Assembly (NCBI GenBank): GCA_037447655.1 | Contig: JBBHKE010003076.1 | Location: 31,682-95,681 of the forward strand | From: Zygnema cylindricum | Lineage: Eukaryota > Streptophyta > Zygnematophyceae > Zygnematales > Zygnemataceae | Length of the DNA: 64,000 bases | Direction: 5' to 3' | Shown: positions 52,042 to 63,224 of the stretch, piece after piece | Position numbering within the stretch: the first letter of the stretch is position 1 | Layout: every line of letters starts with the position of its first letter | The notes under the pieces: generated by a model | Databases searched by the model: none | Told to the model about the DNA's origin: nothing | Seen by the model: only the letters and a program-made list of their open reading frames with translations | Program-made: the position numbers and the translations under genes

Positions 52042-52258
52042 TACACTTTGTATCGCTATTAGTGTTAATGTTTATTTTTCCACATAAAACATTTTTTCTC
52101 CGTACACCCTTGTCCATTTATGGATCTGACGGTCGCGATTGAAAGCCAAGATTCTCACCTATTGGCAGTCTCCATGTGAAAATCGGACAAGTGTGTACGA
52201 AGAAAAGATGTTTTAGGTGGCGAAAAAATTATTAACACTAATAGCGATACACGGTGTA
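52042..52258. mobile_element. MITE family B, copy 3 (best preserved)
   Basis: TA-flanked, 217 bp. Left end CACTTTGTATCGCTATTAGT; right end CACTAATAGCGATACACGGT. Interior segments are shared with copies at 6399 and 45455. Confidence 0.87.
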
Positions 52259-52921
52259 GCTCTTAAGCGGGCGTTAAGGATAATGCTAGACGCTCATTGG
52301 TGCATTAACTTTTTCTGACCGTACATTTGCGATGCCTACATATACATTAGAGATGATTGAAAATATATTTTTAAACTTTTAATAGAAACGATAAGAGAGC
52401 GTGTAAAAAAAAGACATAATGTTGTAGTAAATGATAGGAAAGTAAAATCATCTAAGTGAATGAATGTTTACCAATGGACATCATGTTTGGTATTACAAGA
52501 AGCGTTCCGTTTTGATTTGATTCGAGAATTCGATTTTAATGACGCTAAGAAATCAAAGGAAATCTAGCTAAACACATTACGGAATATTTATCCTTTCACA
52601 AAACCTCATTTCATTTTGAGAGACCAATAAGCTCCTGAAATTTCGGATCACAATCACAACTTTTTTTACCTTTTTTGACCTTTTTTGTCCGATTTTTGTC
52701 GAACAGTAGTTCTACACCATAGTTTGCTCATAATTTGCCAAAAAAACGGCAAAAGTACAAAAGTAAAAAAGGACACACGAGGAAAGATTTATTTTGAAAA
52801 GTGTTTGTACATACAGATGAGTTATTTCCAATTCAAAAACCAATTCTAAGAGCCCTATTTACTCATATCTTTCAACTAATTTTTTAACTTTATTGACAAT
52901 TTCCACCCAAAGCCAGACTTT

Positions 52922-53080
52922 ACAAAAAAAAAAAAAAAAAAAAAAAAAATAAAAAAAATATTAGAAAAAAAAAAAAAAAAAAAAACAGGGATTAAATAAA
53001 AAAAACAAGAAACCAATAAGAAAAAAAAAAAACCACAAAAGAAAATAAAAAAAAAACAAAATAAAAAAAAAGAAAATGAA
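52922..53080. repeat. A-rich tract at the left edge of the DRP4-like duplicate
   Basis: About 160 bp more than 85 percent A, including one run of nearly 30 A, ending exactly where identity to 46626 onward begins (AAATGAGAAAG). It lies on the 5' side of the gene sense strand, so it is not a poly(A) tail of a sense retrocopy. Confidence 0.85.
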
Positions 53081-54586
53081 AAATGAGAAAGTTTTCGCTA
53101 ACCTTTCTTTTTTGTGGAGACTTAAAGTCTTGTACATGTAAATAGAAGTAAAAGTCACGAACAATATTTTTGCAAAAGGCTTTGCGTTTTGTACTAAGTC
53201 TCCGCAGTTTCCCATGTTTTCTTCATTTCCAATGTCAATGCTAGTATATGACGAGAAAAAAGTTGAAAGAAAAGAAGATACTTTGAGCAATATGTCTTTA
53301 ATTCATTCTTTCAATGATAGAATTCGTCCCATGCTCGATGCGATCGACAAGTTAAGAGCACTTGGAGTTTGCGATGAGGGAATTCAACTCCCAACCATAG
53401 TAGTAGTTGGAGACCAATCGAGCGGAAAATCATCCCTTTTGGAATCTCTTTCCGGGATCACGCTCCCACGAGGCGAAGGGATTGTTACACGTGTTCCATT
53501 GATATTACGGATGCAAACTACCTCTAAGCATCAAGTAACATTGAAATACTCTTACAAGCTTCAAGAAGTGGAAGAAACCTTAGAGATGACCCAAATCACA
53601 GACGCAATCCTTCGAGCAACAAACAACATAGCGGGTGATCGAAAAGGCGTGAAAGATGAACCTATTTCGTTAACTGTTTGTGATCCCGTTGTCATGCCGC
53701 ATCTCGTCGGCCATTGTAATTGTTTATATTTAAGGATTAGGACGGGCAGCTGCCACACTAGTTTGTATTTGGGTGTTATTTGGGTTTTACATGACCGTAC
53801 ATACCTACATTTCGGGTTCGCGTCGACCGTACATTTTTACATCGCCGTACGCGTCGACCGTACATATGTATTTTCGACCGTACGACCTATATTTCCCGCA
53901 ATTTCCGTGATGACGATTTGGACCGTACTCGTGGTCCTACCGCACGACATATATTTTCCGCGATTTCCGCCGACAGTGGATTCGATTATTTTACGTCGAC
54001 CGTACGACTTACATTACCCGGAATTCTCGCGACTACAAATTGGACCGTACCTTCGGTCCTACCGTACCTAATTTCATTTCCCGAAATCCCGGCCGACGAC
54101 ATTTTTTAATCATTTCGCGTGGAGTAGCATCCCGGCCGTCGACGCTGATTATGTAATTTTCGTAACTTCACATCTGGACCGTCGACGCAAATGACACACA
54201 AATCGGCTGTCAGTTCTGACGAAGCTACGCGATTGGACTATTTTAAGTCGTGGACCATTTGGAGGTTCACGCGTTCACATGTAGATAGGAAGGGTTTTAA
54301 TCCGTAGGTTATAGATTCTTTAACGTAGGGCATAGGATTTCGGCCTCCTATTGGCCGAATCCAAACTAGACGCAAATACTTACATAGCACGCTGTACTCT
54401 GATTGGCCTCTTTTAACAAGGCGTAGTTTGGTTACTTAGTTCATTTCGGATCATTTCCTGCACACAATTTTCAAGTGCAAGAATTATTCATTTTATTTAT
54501 TTTTAGTATTGAGGATTCTCTGCATCCATCTTTTTATTTGTAAAATTGTCCGGATAGCTTAGAGGCGATTTTCTGCCTTTGCGTGA
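53081..54586 (+). pseudogene. Truncated duplicate of the DRP4-like gene 5' part plus part of the LTR-like insert
   Basis: Carries the upstream region, the ATG (53214), the G1 and G2 motifs and about 900 bp of the LTR-like insert, then departs from copy 1 after GCGTGAAGCGT. The G3 to GED part of the gene is absent. It must postdate the insertion because it includes it. Sequence identity to copy 1 is very high, including the non-coding parts. Confidence 0.9.
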
Positions 54587-55522
54587 AGCGTCTAGTTTTC
54601 CATTACATTATCTATTGTAAATCCTTACATATTAATCTATACGGCTTCGGCCAAGACCTACACGGTTTCCCTTCACTTTTCTCGTCCTTTTGAGTGGATT
54701 TCGACCGCGTTCTCACAACACAAACTTCTTTCCCCAGCTGTGGCTGAACTTTAATTAGTGTGGAAGTTGCATGTTGGGATTATTGATTTGTTGTTTCTAT
54801 TTCTTGTGATTGTGTATTTATTTCTATTTGGCTTATGCGCATCTTTTGAGTTTGGCTATCTCAAACCTCATAAGTGTCGGGCATATTATCATTTTCAGTT
54901 TTTATTTATCTTTCTCGGTTGTTTATGCTTTGATTTATTTTATTTGAGTATAAATTCAGATTATTCTCGATAAAGATAACTCGTGCAAGGAATATAAATA
55001 GACCATGGGGCCTAGTGGTCATCCATCGGCTTAGTATTTCTGCACTTGAAAATTGTCGTATTTTCTTTTATCACTTGTTTGTTTTTATTTCAATTTTGGT
55101 TTTCTTTTTATTTAAAGAAAAAAAAAACAAAAATATTAAAAAAAAATAAAATCAAAAATATATATATTTATAGATACATTTCTACAAAAATCTATAACTA
55201 GCTTTTCATATATAATTACCATTTGCTTGTAATTTGACATTTTATCTTATTGGCCAATTTTCGGCCAACGATATACTACGCTAACTTCAGTATTTGGTTT
55301 TTATTTTTCCCATTTTCTTTGTTGTATATAGTGGGCATCGTTTGCTCACCTTGAGACATACTTCACTAAGGAGTGGAGTTAGTGGAGCGGATCCGTTCTT
55401 GGGAGCTCTGCAAAACTTCGGTTGTAGCGAACAACCGCAGTTCACCCTTGGCAATCACCAAATTGCTAAGAGTGGTATGTAAGTATCACGATGCCTTGTA
55501 GGTACAGGCGCATGCTAAGGTA
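54587..55522. other. AT-rich DNA between the truncated duplicate and the copia element
   Basis: May be further LTR or leader sequence of the element that inserted in the DRP4-like gene, since it follows LTR-like sequence directly and contains a C-rich leader-like segment near 55330-55490, but no second LTR, primer site or coding motif was recognised. Confidence 0.35.
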
Positions 55523-55527
55523 GTTAG

Positions 55528-56547
55528 TGTAGAAATTAATGGTCTTTTAAAGTATTTTCTAGGCCTGAATAGAAATATAGAAAGAAGCCGAGGCAGTCTA
55601 CCTCTAACTTCTCTCTCCAACTCTCAAACTTGTCGCAGTCACTGAGAAATTGGAGAGGGAGCTAGAGCCATGGCTACCTAGGCTATCCAAAGGTTTACGT
55701 GAAATATATATTAGTTAAGGGTTTTACTAAAAGGTATGTGCCGGCCACAGGATTTGATCCTGCTACCTACCGGCCGGCAGACAGCCGACAGCCGTTAGCC
55801 TTAACCGTTAAGTCTAGAACTAGTGTTACGTAATATATGGTTTGATAATTAATTGTACATTATCAGGTAGGATAATTCATTTAACTGCAATTGTTTACGG
55901 GATACATAGATCCAGTAATGTAAAAGTACGGATTACGATACGGATAAGAAACCAATACCGCTCATTTATTTATTACGGTTACGATTAAATATGAATTTAA
56001 TCGGACGGCCGGAATTAACGCCGAGATCGCGGAAGAGGATTTCGGCAGTTTGTGGTCATGACCACATCGGATGACACGTGGCGGAATTACATTGGATCGC
56101 GCCATCTCCGAGGATTACAGGAGCGAATCTGGACATACCACGTGTCGACATTTAGGCCATGTCGTACAGTGTCCGTACAAAAAGTACACCGATAGCTGTA
56201 CTTTAGTGTACGGAACTATAATCTGATTGGTTCCGTACATCAGTAGATAGAATCTGTGAGAGAGATAGGACTTAGAAAAATTAGGAGATAGGACCCTCTC
56301 TCCTAGAGAGCTTCTGTACAAAAGTTCAACTTTGATCCTCCATAACTTACTGCTCATGGAAGCAAATTCAGAGATTCTTTTTGCTATCGACTCAGAGGAG
56401 TCTTGCCTTCCAAGGGGTGAAGTTGGTCAGAGTTATTGTCTACCAGGGTGGCAGTTATTTTTGCTGAAACACAAAAGGGTCAGGGTTATCCGAGAGGCTT
56501 CTTGGAAGCTGTCCACTCTGAGGACTTATTGAGGTCTCAGAGTTTCA
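55528..56547 (+). repeat. 5' LTR of the copia element
   Basis: 1020 bp, TGTAGAAATTAATGG at the start and AGAGTTTCA at the end (TG...CA). The first 376 bp match the inverted fragment at 10876-11254 and the 3' LTR at 61134. Lacks about 30 bp (around 55960) present in the 3' LTR. Confidence 0.9.
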
Positions 56548-56767
56548 GGTTATTGGCCCACCCTCTAGGGTACTAATCTTTTATGGAACTGGCTTGATAT
56601 ACTAGGAAAGTATGATGATAGGAGCTCTATGCGAAAAAAGGTTTAGGGGGATAGTAAGTGGACGGCTGGGGCGTCCATCAAGTCTTCGAATTCCGCCAGG
56701 GTTTGGAGGAAGCAGATTCATCAGGAAAGAGGATCCACCTTCAACGGAGGAAACAAAAGAATGAGAG

Positions 56768-59700
56768 GTGGTGGACAAAGGAAAGGAGAAGGAGGCGACC
56801 ACACCAATAGCAACTGGATCGGCATTCATGTCACTTATTTTGAGGAACGAGGAGAATGATACTAAAACCTGGGACTTCAACAATTTGGCGGCAAAGCACT
56901 TGATCCTACGCCATCTCACTCAAAGGCTTGCATGTCCTCATTTGCAAGTAGAAAGGGCATCCGATCTTTGGATGGCTCTCATAGAGATGTACCGAAGTGG
57001 TACAATTCAGCAACAATAGTTGGCTGATCAGAAAGTTAAGGAGTATGTTTACAAAGAGGGGAAGATGTTGGATTTTTGCAATGAGCTTGCTACACTCTTC
57101 ATAGAGCTAGAGAGTGCGGGAAAAGATTTTAGTGAAAAAGAAAAGGTTAACTGTTTACTGATGAAGTTACCCGATGAGTTCGAGAATATAGTCAACCGTG
57201 TGCAGGACTTGCCGGACTCAAGGTGGATATGGAAATCTGTGGTAGGAATGATTCTTGTTCGGGAGAATACGATTGAGATCCGAAGGGGAGGAAAGAGTGG
57301 GCAAGCCTTGGCAACTGCGACCGATTGGAGGAACAAGGATTCCCGGAAATTGGTCGGAAACTATGGGGGAAGGGAGCAGAAAAATCAGACCGACGAGTTC
57401 GGACCAAGGGCTCCCAAAGGTTTATGCCATTTTTGTAAGAAACCTGGGCACTATATGGCAGAGTGCACCAAGCTAACCGAGCTTCGGTTAAAGGAGGGGC
57501 AGACCGGTGGTACCCTGAGAGGAAATAAAAAGGCCCTTGTGACACAGGTACATGAGGCGGAATCCGAGAATGAGGACAATGAGCTCCTTTTAGATGAGGA
57601 GTTGGAGGCGAAAACGAGGTCGAAAATCCACGAAGGCAAAAATGTGCTTACGGTGGATTAAAAGTGAAGCAGGCTGGATTGTAGATTCAGATGCCTCTAT
57701 GCACATGTGTAAAGATAGGCACCTGTTCACTAAGATAAGAAATATTCCCACCGTAGAGATAGAGTACAAGGATGGGACGATAGTCACCACTACTCTTGTA
57801 GGATCGGTAGATTTGAAAGTGTTAGTAGAAGGAAAGACATCCATAGTAACATTCTCCGATGTGTTGTTTATTCCGGAGATGAACAAAAACCTCATCTATA
57901 CATCCGTATTAGATGATAAGGGTTTTTTAACTAGCACTAGGGAAGGAGTCTTTACTGCTAGTTTTGAGGATGATGTCTATTTCATTGCTGAGAAAGGTAG
58001 CCATGGGATGTTTAGGCTGGTTTTAAGTAATGAAAAGAAGAAACTTTATTATGCTGGTGTTCATGATATTATGATGTGGCATAAGAGGCTTGGGCATGTG
58101 AATCTAGACAAGTTAAGAGAGATGAAAAAGATGGGAGTGGTGGAAGGGATTAAGTTTAGTGAGAATGATAATATAAGTGATTGTAGTGGATGTGCTCAAG
58201 GTAAAACACACAGATTACCCTTTCCTAAAACAACCACCTATAAGGGAGAAAAAAAATTCTAGATCTAGTACACACGGATATTTGGGGACCGGCTAAAGTG
58301 CCCTCACCGGGGGGGAAGATATTTATGATGACTATCACTAATGATTGGTCTCGGTATTCCCTAGTGTATTTTTTGAAAAACAAGTTCGAAGCTTAGGATT
58401 GTTTTAGACAATATAAAGCATGGAGCGAAAAACTCCATGAAACTCCAATCAAGAGAATAAGGAGTGACAATGGTGAAGAGTATACTTCTAACCAGTTTCA
58501 GGATTTTCTGAGGGAAGATGGGGTCCAACACCAAAAGACAGTTCCAGAAAACCCGGAACAGAATGGGGTAGCTGAAAGGTTAAATAGAACATTAAGTGAT
58601 ACTGTTAGAAGTATGTTGTCAGATAAGAAGATAGGAAAAAGGTTTTGGGTAGAAGCAATGAACTGTGCTAATTACCTCAAAAATAGAGTTCTTACTTCAG
58701 CTATAAAAGATCAAACACCTTATGAGAGATGGACATGCCGGAAACCAGACATATCTCACTTAAAGGTTTTCGGTAGTCAAGTATTCAGTCTAGATACAGA
58801 TCGGTCTAATTGGAAGCTAGATCCTAAAGGAAAACCGGGATAATTATTAGGATATGATGAGGATGTTCAAGGATATACACTTTATGATCTAAAAAGGGAA
58901 GATATAATCTTAGTAAAGCATCTAGTAGTTATGGATGAAGGAAAGTTTGTGGATCCCTTCAAATATACAAAGTCAGTAAAAATCAGATTTGAGTCAGAAA
59001 ATTCCGATGACTTTGAGCTTCCTAACTATTCAGGTTTTAGAGAAGATGACATAAAACCGGGATAATTATTAGGATATGATGAGGATGTTCAAGGATATAC
59101 ACTTTATGATCTAAAAAGGGAAGATATAATCTTAGTAAAGCATCTAGTAGTTATGGATGAAGGAAAGTTTGTGGATCCCTTCAAATATACAAAGTCAGTA
59201 AAAATCAGATTTGAGTCAGAAAATTCCGATGACTTTGAGCTTCCTAACTATTCAGGTTTTAGAGAAGATGACATTCTTGCAGGTACAAATCAGACCAAAA
59301 AGGACTCGACTGTGGAAACTCTAGTGACAACTCTACCTGAAGCAGAAGACGTGGTGGAAATTGATTCGGAATCAACGGATAGGGGAGAAGGCGAGTTAGT
59401 TCGAAAGAATCCACGAGAACCATCTATTCCGGCCTCAGATTTTGAGGGGGGGAGGAGAAGTAGCAAAAGATTGCAAGATAAACAAGTTAATAACAAGGTA
59501 ACAAAACTATCTCATCAAGATGAACCTCAGACTTATGGAGAGGCGATGACGTGTCTAGAAAGAAACCGGTGGAAGACAGCCATAAATGAGGAGATGGCCT
59601 CAATTATGGCAGCCGATACTTGGGAGCTGGTGGATTGTCCACCTAACCGAAAACCAATCGGTTGTAAGTGGGTTTTCAAATTAAAAATGAACCCAGATAA

Positions 59701-61120
59701 CACAATCGAGCGCTACAAGGCCAGATTAGTGGCAAAGGGATTTACACAAAAAGAGGGAATTAACTACGAGGAAACCTTTGCCCCGGTCGTCAAATTTCCC
59801 TCTGTCTGCATACTTCTCACCTTGGCAGCAGCGGAAGACTTGGAAGTGCACCAGATGGACATCTAGACAACCTTTTTGCATGGAGAATTGGAAGATGAGA
59901 TCTTCATGTGACAACCCCAAGGGTTTGTGGAGGAAGGAGAGGAGAGTATGGTATGCCGGCTGATTAAATCTCTTTATGGTTTGAAACAGGCGCCTCGACA
60001 ATGGAATAAGAAGCTTGATGAGTTTCTTACCGGTCTGGGATATATCCGGATCAGCTCAGATCACTCAATCTATGTTTTCGAAGATGAGGAAGGTTTTATA
60101 TTTATTGCAATTTATGTTAATGATTTGCTTGTCTTAAGTAAATCAATGGAAAAAATTAATAAATTGAAAATCCATCTTAAGGGGAGATTTGAAATAAAGG
60201 ATATGGGGGAAGCAAAATATATTTTGGGAATTCAAGTAGAAAGAGACCGAAAAAGAAGATTATTAGACTGACTCAAAAGGAAGCAATAGGGAACATGCTT
60301 GAAAAATTTCAGATGGATAAAGCTAATAGTTGTACAACTCCAATTAAGTTGAAGAAGGGAAGTGAGGGGAGTGAGGAAGAAGGAGTCATAGTCTTAGACG
60401 AGGAATTATCTCCTGATGAACAGAAGTTGATGAACATAAGTTCATGCAGACTATTCCTTACAGGCAAGTAGTGGGAAGTCTAATCTATTTTATTAATTGT
60501 ACCTGGCCGAATTTACTGCAGCTGTAGGAGTGCTGAGTAGAAGTCTAAATGCTCCCACTAAGAGGGATTGGGAGGCAGCTAAAAGAGTCCTTAGATATTT
60601 GATAGGAACTAGGGATCTATGGTTGCATTTGGGTGGGGAGAATACTGACATCACTACTTGGAGTGATGCCAGTTATGGTGATGCTCCGATGAGGAGATGC
60701 ACTTCTGGATATGTATTATATGTGGGTGATGGGGCTTGCCGTTGGAGTGGCAAACAACAAAATGTTATTGCTCAGTCCACCATAGAGGCTGAGTATATGG
60801 CCTCTTCCTCTGCTTTAAAAGATTTGTTGTGGGTCAAGTCTTTGTTTGGTGAGCTTGGTCACCTTAAGAGTGGTGTGCAGAACATTTTTTGTGATAATCA
60901 GGCAGCAATCGCTATTTCTGCCAATCCTAAACATCATTTTAAAGCCAAACACATGGACATTAGACTCAGCTTTGTTAGAGAGAAAGTAGAAAACAAAATA
61001 ATCAGTTTAGAGTTCCGACCAAATAGTGAGATGGTAGCAGATATGATGACCAAACCTGTGCCTTCCCCTAAGCTAATTTTCTGGAGGGAGAAGTGTGGTC
61101 TGAAATTAAAGATTGACTAG
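56768..61120 (+). pseudogene. Copia gag-pol remnant
   Basis: Gag begins about 56768 (MVDKGKEKEATTPIATGSA) and is cut by TAG at 57017. It continues to a CCHC knuckle (CHFCKKPGHYMAEC, about 57427). Protease reads VDSDAS where the family has DSG (about 57685). The GAG-pre-integrase block is MWHKRLGHVNLDKLREM. Integrase keeps the DDE signature positions (VHTDIWG, RSDNGEE, ENPEQNGVAERLNRT), with a stop between. A 222-bp tandem duplication lies at 58831-59274. RT (YKARLVAKGFTQKEGINYEE, LYGLKQAPRQW) has YVND in place of YVDD. RNase H keeps WSDASYGD, EAEY and CDNQAA and ends KLKID at 61117. Several stops and frameshifts exclude activity. Confidence 0.92.
58831..59274 (+). repeat. Exact 222-bp tandem duplication inside copia pol
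   Basis: Unit 1 is 58831-59052 and unit 2 is 59053-59274, identical by eye, 74 codons each, starting AAAACCGGGATAATTATTAG. Both contain the same nonsense codon (KPG then TAA), so the duplication followed the mutation or is an assembly duplication. Confidence 0.93.
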
Positions 61121-61133
61121 AAAATAAGGGGAG

Positions 61134-61459
61134 TGTAGAAATTAATGGTCCATTTTAAGCATTTTCTAGGTCTAAATAGAAATATAGAAAAAGCCGAGGC
61201 AGTCTACCTCTAACTTCTCTCTCCAACTCTCAAACTTGTCGCAGTCACTGAGAAATTGGAGAGGAGCTAGAGCCATGGCTACCTAGGCTATCCAGAGGTT
61301 TACGGGAAATTTATATTAGTTAGGGGTGTATTTACTAAAAGGTGTTTGCCGGCCACAGGATTTGATCCTGGTACCTATCGGCCGGTAGATAGCAGGTAGC
61401 CGGTAGCCTTAGCCGTTAAGTCTAGAACTAGTGTTACGTACTATATGGTTTGATATTTA
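61134..61459 (+). repeat. 3' LTR of the copia element, left part
   Basis: Starts TGTAGAAATTAATGGTCC after the polypurine tract and ends at the target copy ATTTA (61455-61459), where a solo LTR is inserted. Confidence 0.92.
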
Positions 61460-62492
61460 TGTTGAAATTTATAGATTTCTAGAGTATTTTCTAGGTTTAA
61501 ATATGTTTTTATAAAAGAAAAAGAAAAGGACAGGACAGCCTGCCTCCACCCCCGCTCTCTAGCCCTCATACTTGTTGTAGTCACTGATGGTTAGAGAGGG
61601 TGGTTGATCCATGGCTGCCTTAGTTCAACATGCAGCTATTTTTAGTAGGTTACTAAAAATATTCTTGACTGACCAGAGATTTGATCCCGGTACCTTCGGT
61701 TTGTCAAGTTGGCTGGTAGCGGTCAGCTTTATCCTAATAGACTAGGACCAATGCTAAGTGCTATTGCATGTGATAAATATATATTTAGTTCGGGTGAATT
61801 GAATCCATTTAACTACAACTCTATACCGCATACATAGATTCAGTTTTAGAAAGTACGTCGTACGATGCTAATTCAAAACGGATACCACGCATTTTGTTTC
61901 GAAAGCGAAACAAATGCCGCGCAAGTATTTATTACGGCTAAGATTGTGTTTCGCATAAAATCCAACGGCGCACATCATCGCCGAAATCCCGGAGTGGTCA
62001 CTTTGGCGTCTTGTGACGTGGATTGCCGTGGAGCCACGTGGAGAGATGACATTCGATCATAGGAATTCCGAGGAACGTACGGACGAGTGAAAAGCGGACA
62101 CGCATCCGCTTAATAGCCTTGTCGTACATAGGTCGTACAAAAGGTACATCGGCAGTAGTACTTTTTGTACGGTACAGTAATTTGATTGGTCCGTACTTCA
62201 ATAGATATAAGTTATTAGAGAGAATCAGGACTTAAATTTTGGTAGGTAGTCACCTCTCCCTTTGAGAGTTTGTACAAATTGGCATTTTTACTGCCTCATA
62301 ACTTATCGTCTGGTGGGGCGTTTTCAGAGATTCTTTTTTCTACGGACTCAGGGAGTCCACACTGCACACGGATGCAGTCAAATTATCAGTTTGCCTCCTT
62401 GATCAGCAGTGGTTGTGGCTTGAAGTGGGTTAGTTAAATACTATCTAGAGGCTTCCTGTATTCTGTAGTCCAATGGAGGATACAAAATTGCA
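61460..62492 (+). mobile_element. Solo LTR of a related copia family nested in the 3' LTR
   Basis: 1033 bp, TGTTGAAATTTATAG at the start and ACAAAATTGCA at the end. It is flanked by a perfect 5-bp duplication ATTTA (61455-61459, 62493-62497). Removing it rejoins the host LTR as in the fragment at 10876. It is recognisably homologous to the host LTR over its whole length (similar spacing of CCATGGCTGCC, TTTGATCC, CCATTTAACTAC, GAGATTCTTTTT) but strongly diverged, so it is a sister family. Confidence 0.92.
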
Positions 62493-62497
62493 ATTTA

Positions 62498-63224
62498 TTT
62501 AAACATCAATACGTAGAATAATTCATCTAACTATAATTGTTTACGAGATACATAGATCCGGTAATGTATAAGTACGGATTACGGTACAGACAAGAAATCA
62601 ATATCGCGCATTTATTTCTTTAGTGAAATAAATACCGCGCATGTACTTATTACGTCTACGATTAAATTTGAGTTTAATCGGACGGCCGGAATTAGCGCCG
62701 AGATCGCGGAAGTAGATTTCGACGGTTTGTGGCGATCGCCACATCGGATGACACGTGGCGAAATTACATTGGATCGTGGTATCTCCGGAGATTATGGCAC
62801 CGAATCCGGATATGACATGTGTCGACATTTAGACCATATCGTACAATGTCCGTACAGAAAGTACACCGGCAGTTGTACTTTTGTGTACCGAGGAGTAATT
62901 TGATTGGTTCCGTACATCACTAGATAGAGTCTGTGAGAGAGATAGGACTTAGAAAAATTAGGAGAAAGGACCCTCTCTCCTACGGTGCTGATGTACAAAA
63001 GGTCAACTTTGACCCTCCATAACTTACTGCTCAGGGGAGCAAATTCAGAGATTCTTTTTGCTATCAACTCAAGGAAGTCTTGCCTTCACAGGAAAGAAGT
63101 TGGTCTGAGTTTTTGTCTGCCAGGGTGGCAGTTTTTCTTGCTGAAACACAAAGGGGTCAGGGTTATCCTAGAGGCTTCTTGGAAGCCGTCCACTTTGAGG
63201 ACTTATGGAGGCCTCAGAGTTTCA
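62498..63224 (+). repeat. 3' LTR of the copia element, right part
   Basis: Resumes the LTR after the nested element and ends GCCTCAGAGTTTCA at 63224, matching the 5' LTR end. Confidence 0.9.

Larger units (their letters stand above)
55528..63224 (+). mobile_element. Decayed Ty1/copia LTR retrotransposon with a nested solo LTR
   Basis: 5' LTR 55528-56547, internal region 56548-61133, polypurine tract AAAATAAGGGGAG at 61121-61133, 3' LTR from 61134 to 63224, interrupted by a different solo LTR. Flanks GTTAG (55523-55527) and GTCAG (63225-63229) form a 5-bp target duplication with one mismatch. The domain order gag, protease, integrase, RT, RNase H is that of Ty1/copia. Multiple stops and frameshifts and clear LTR-LTR divergence mark it as old. 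No canonical initiator-Met primer-binding site was recognised after the 5' LTR. Confidence 0.92.

Noticed and set aside
52922-53080. Poly(A) tail of a processed retrocopy of the DRP4-like gene
   Set aside because: The A-rich tract is on the 5' side of the sense strand and the duplicate includes upstream and insert DNA.
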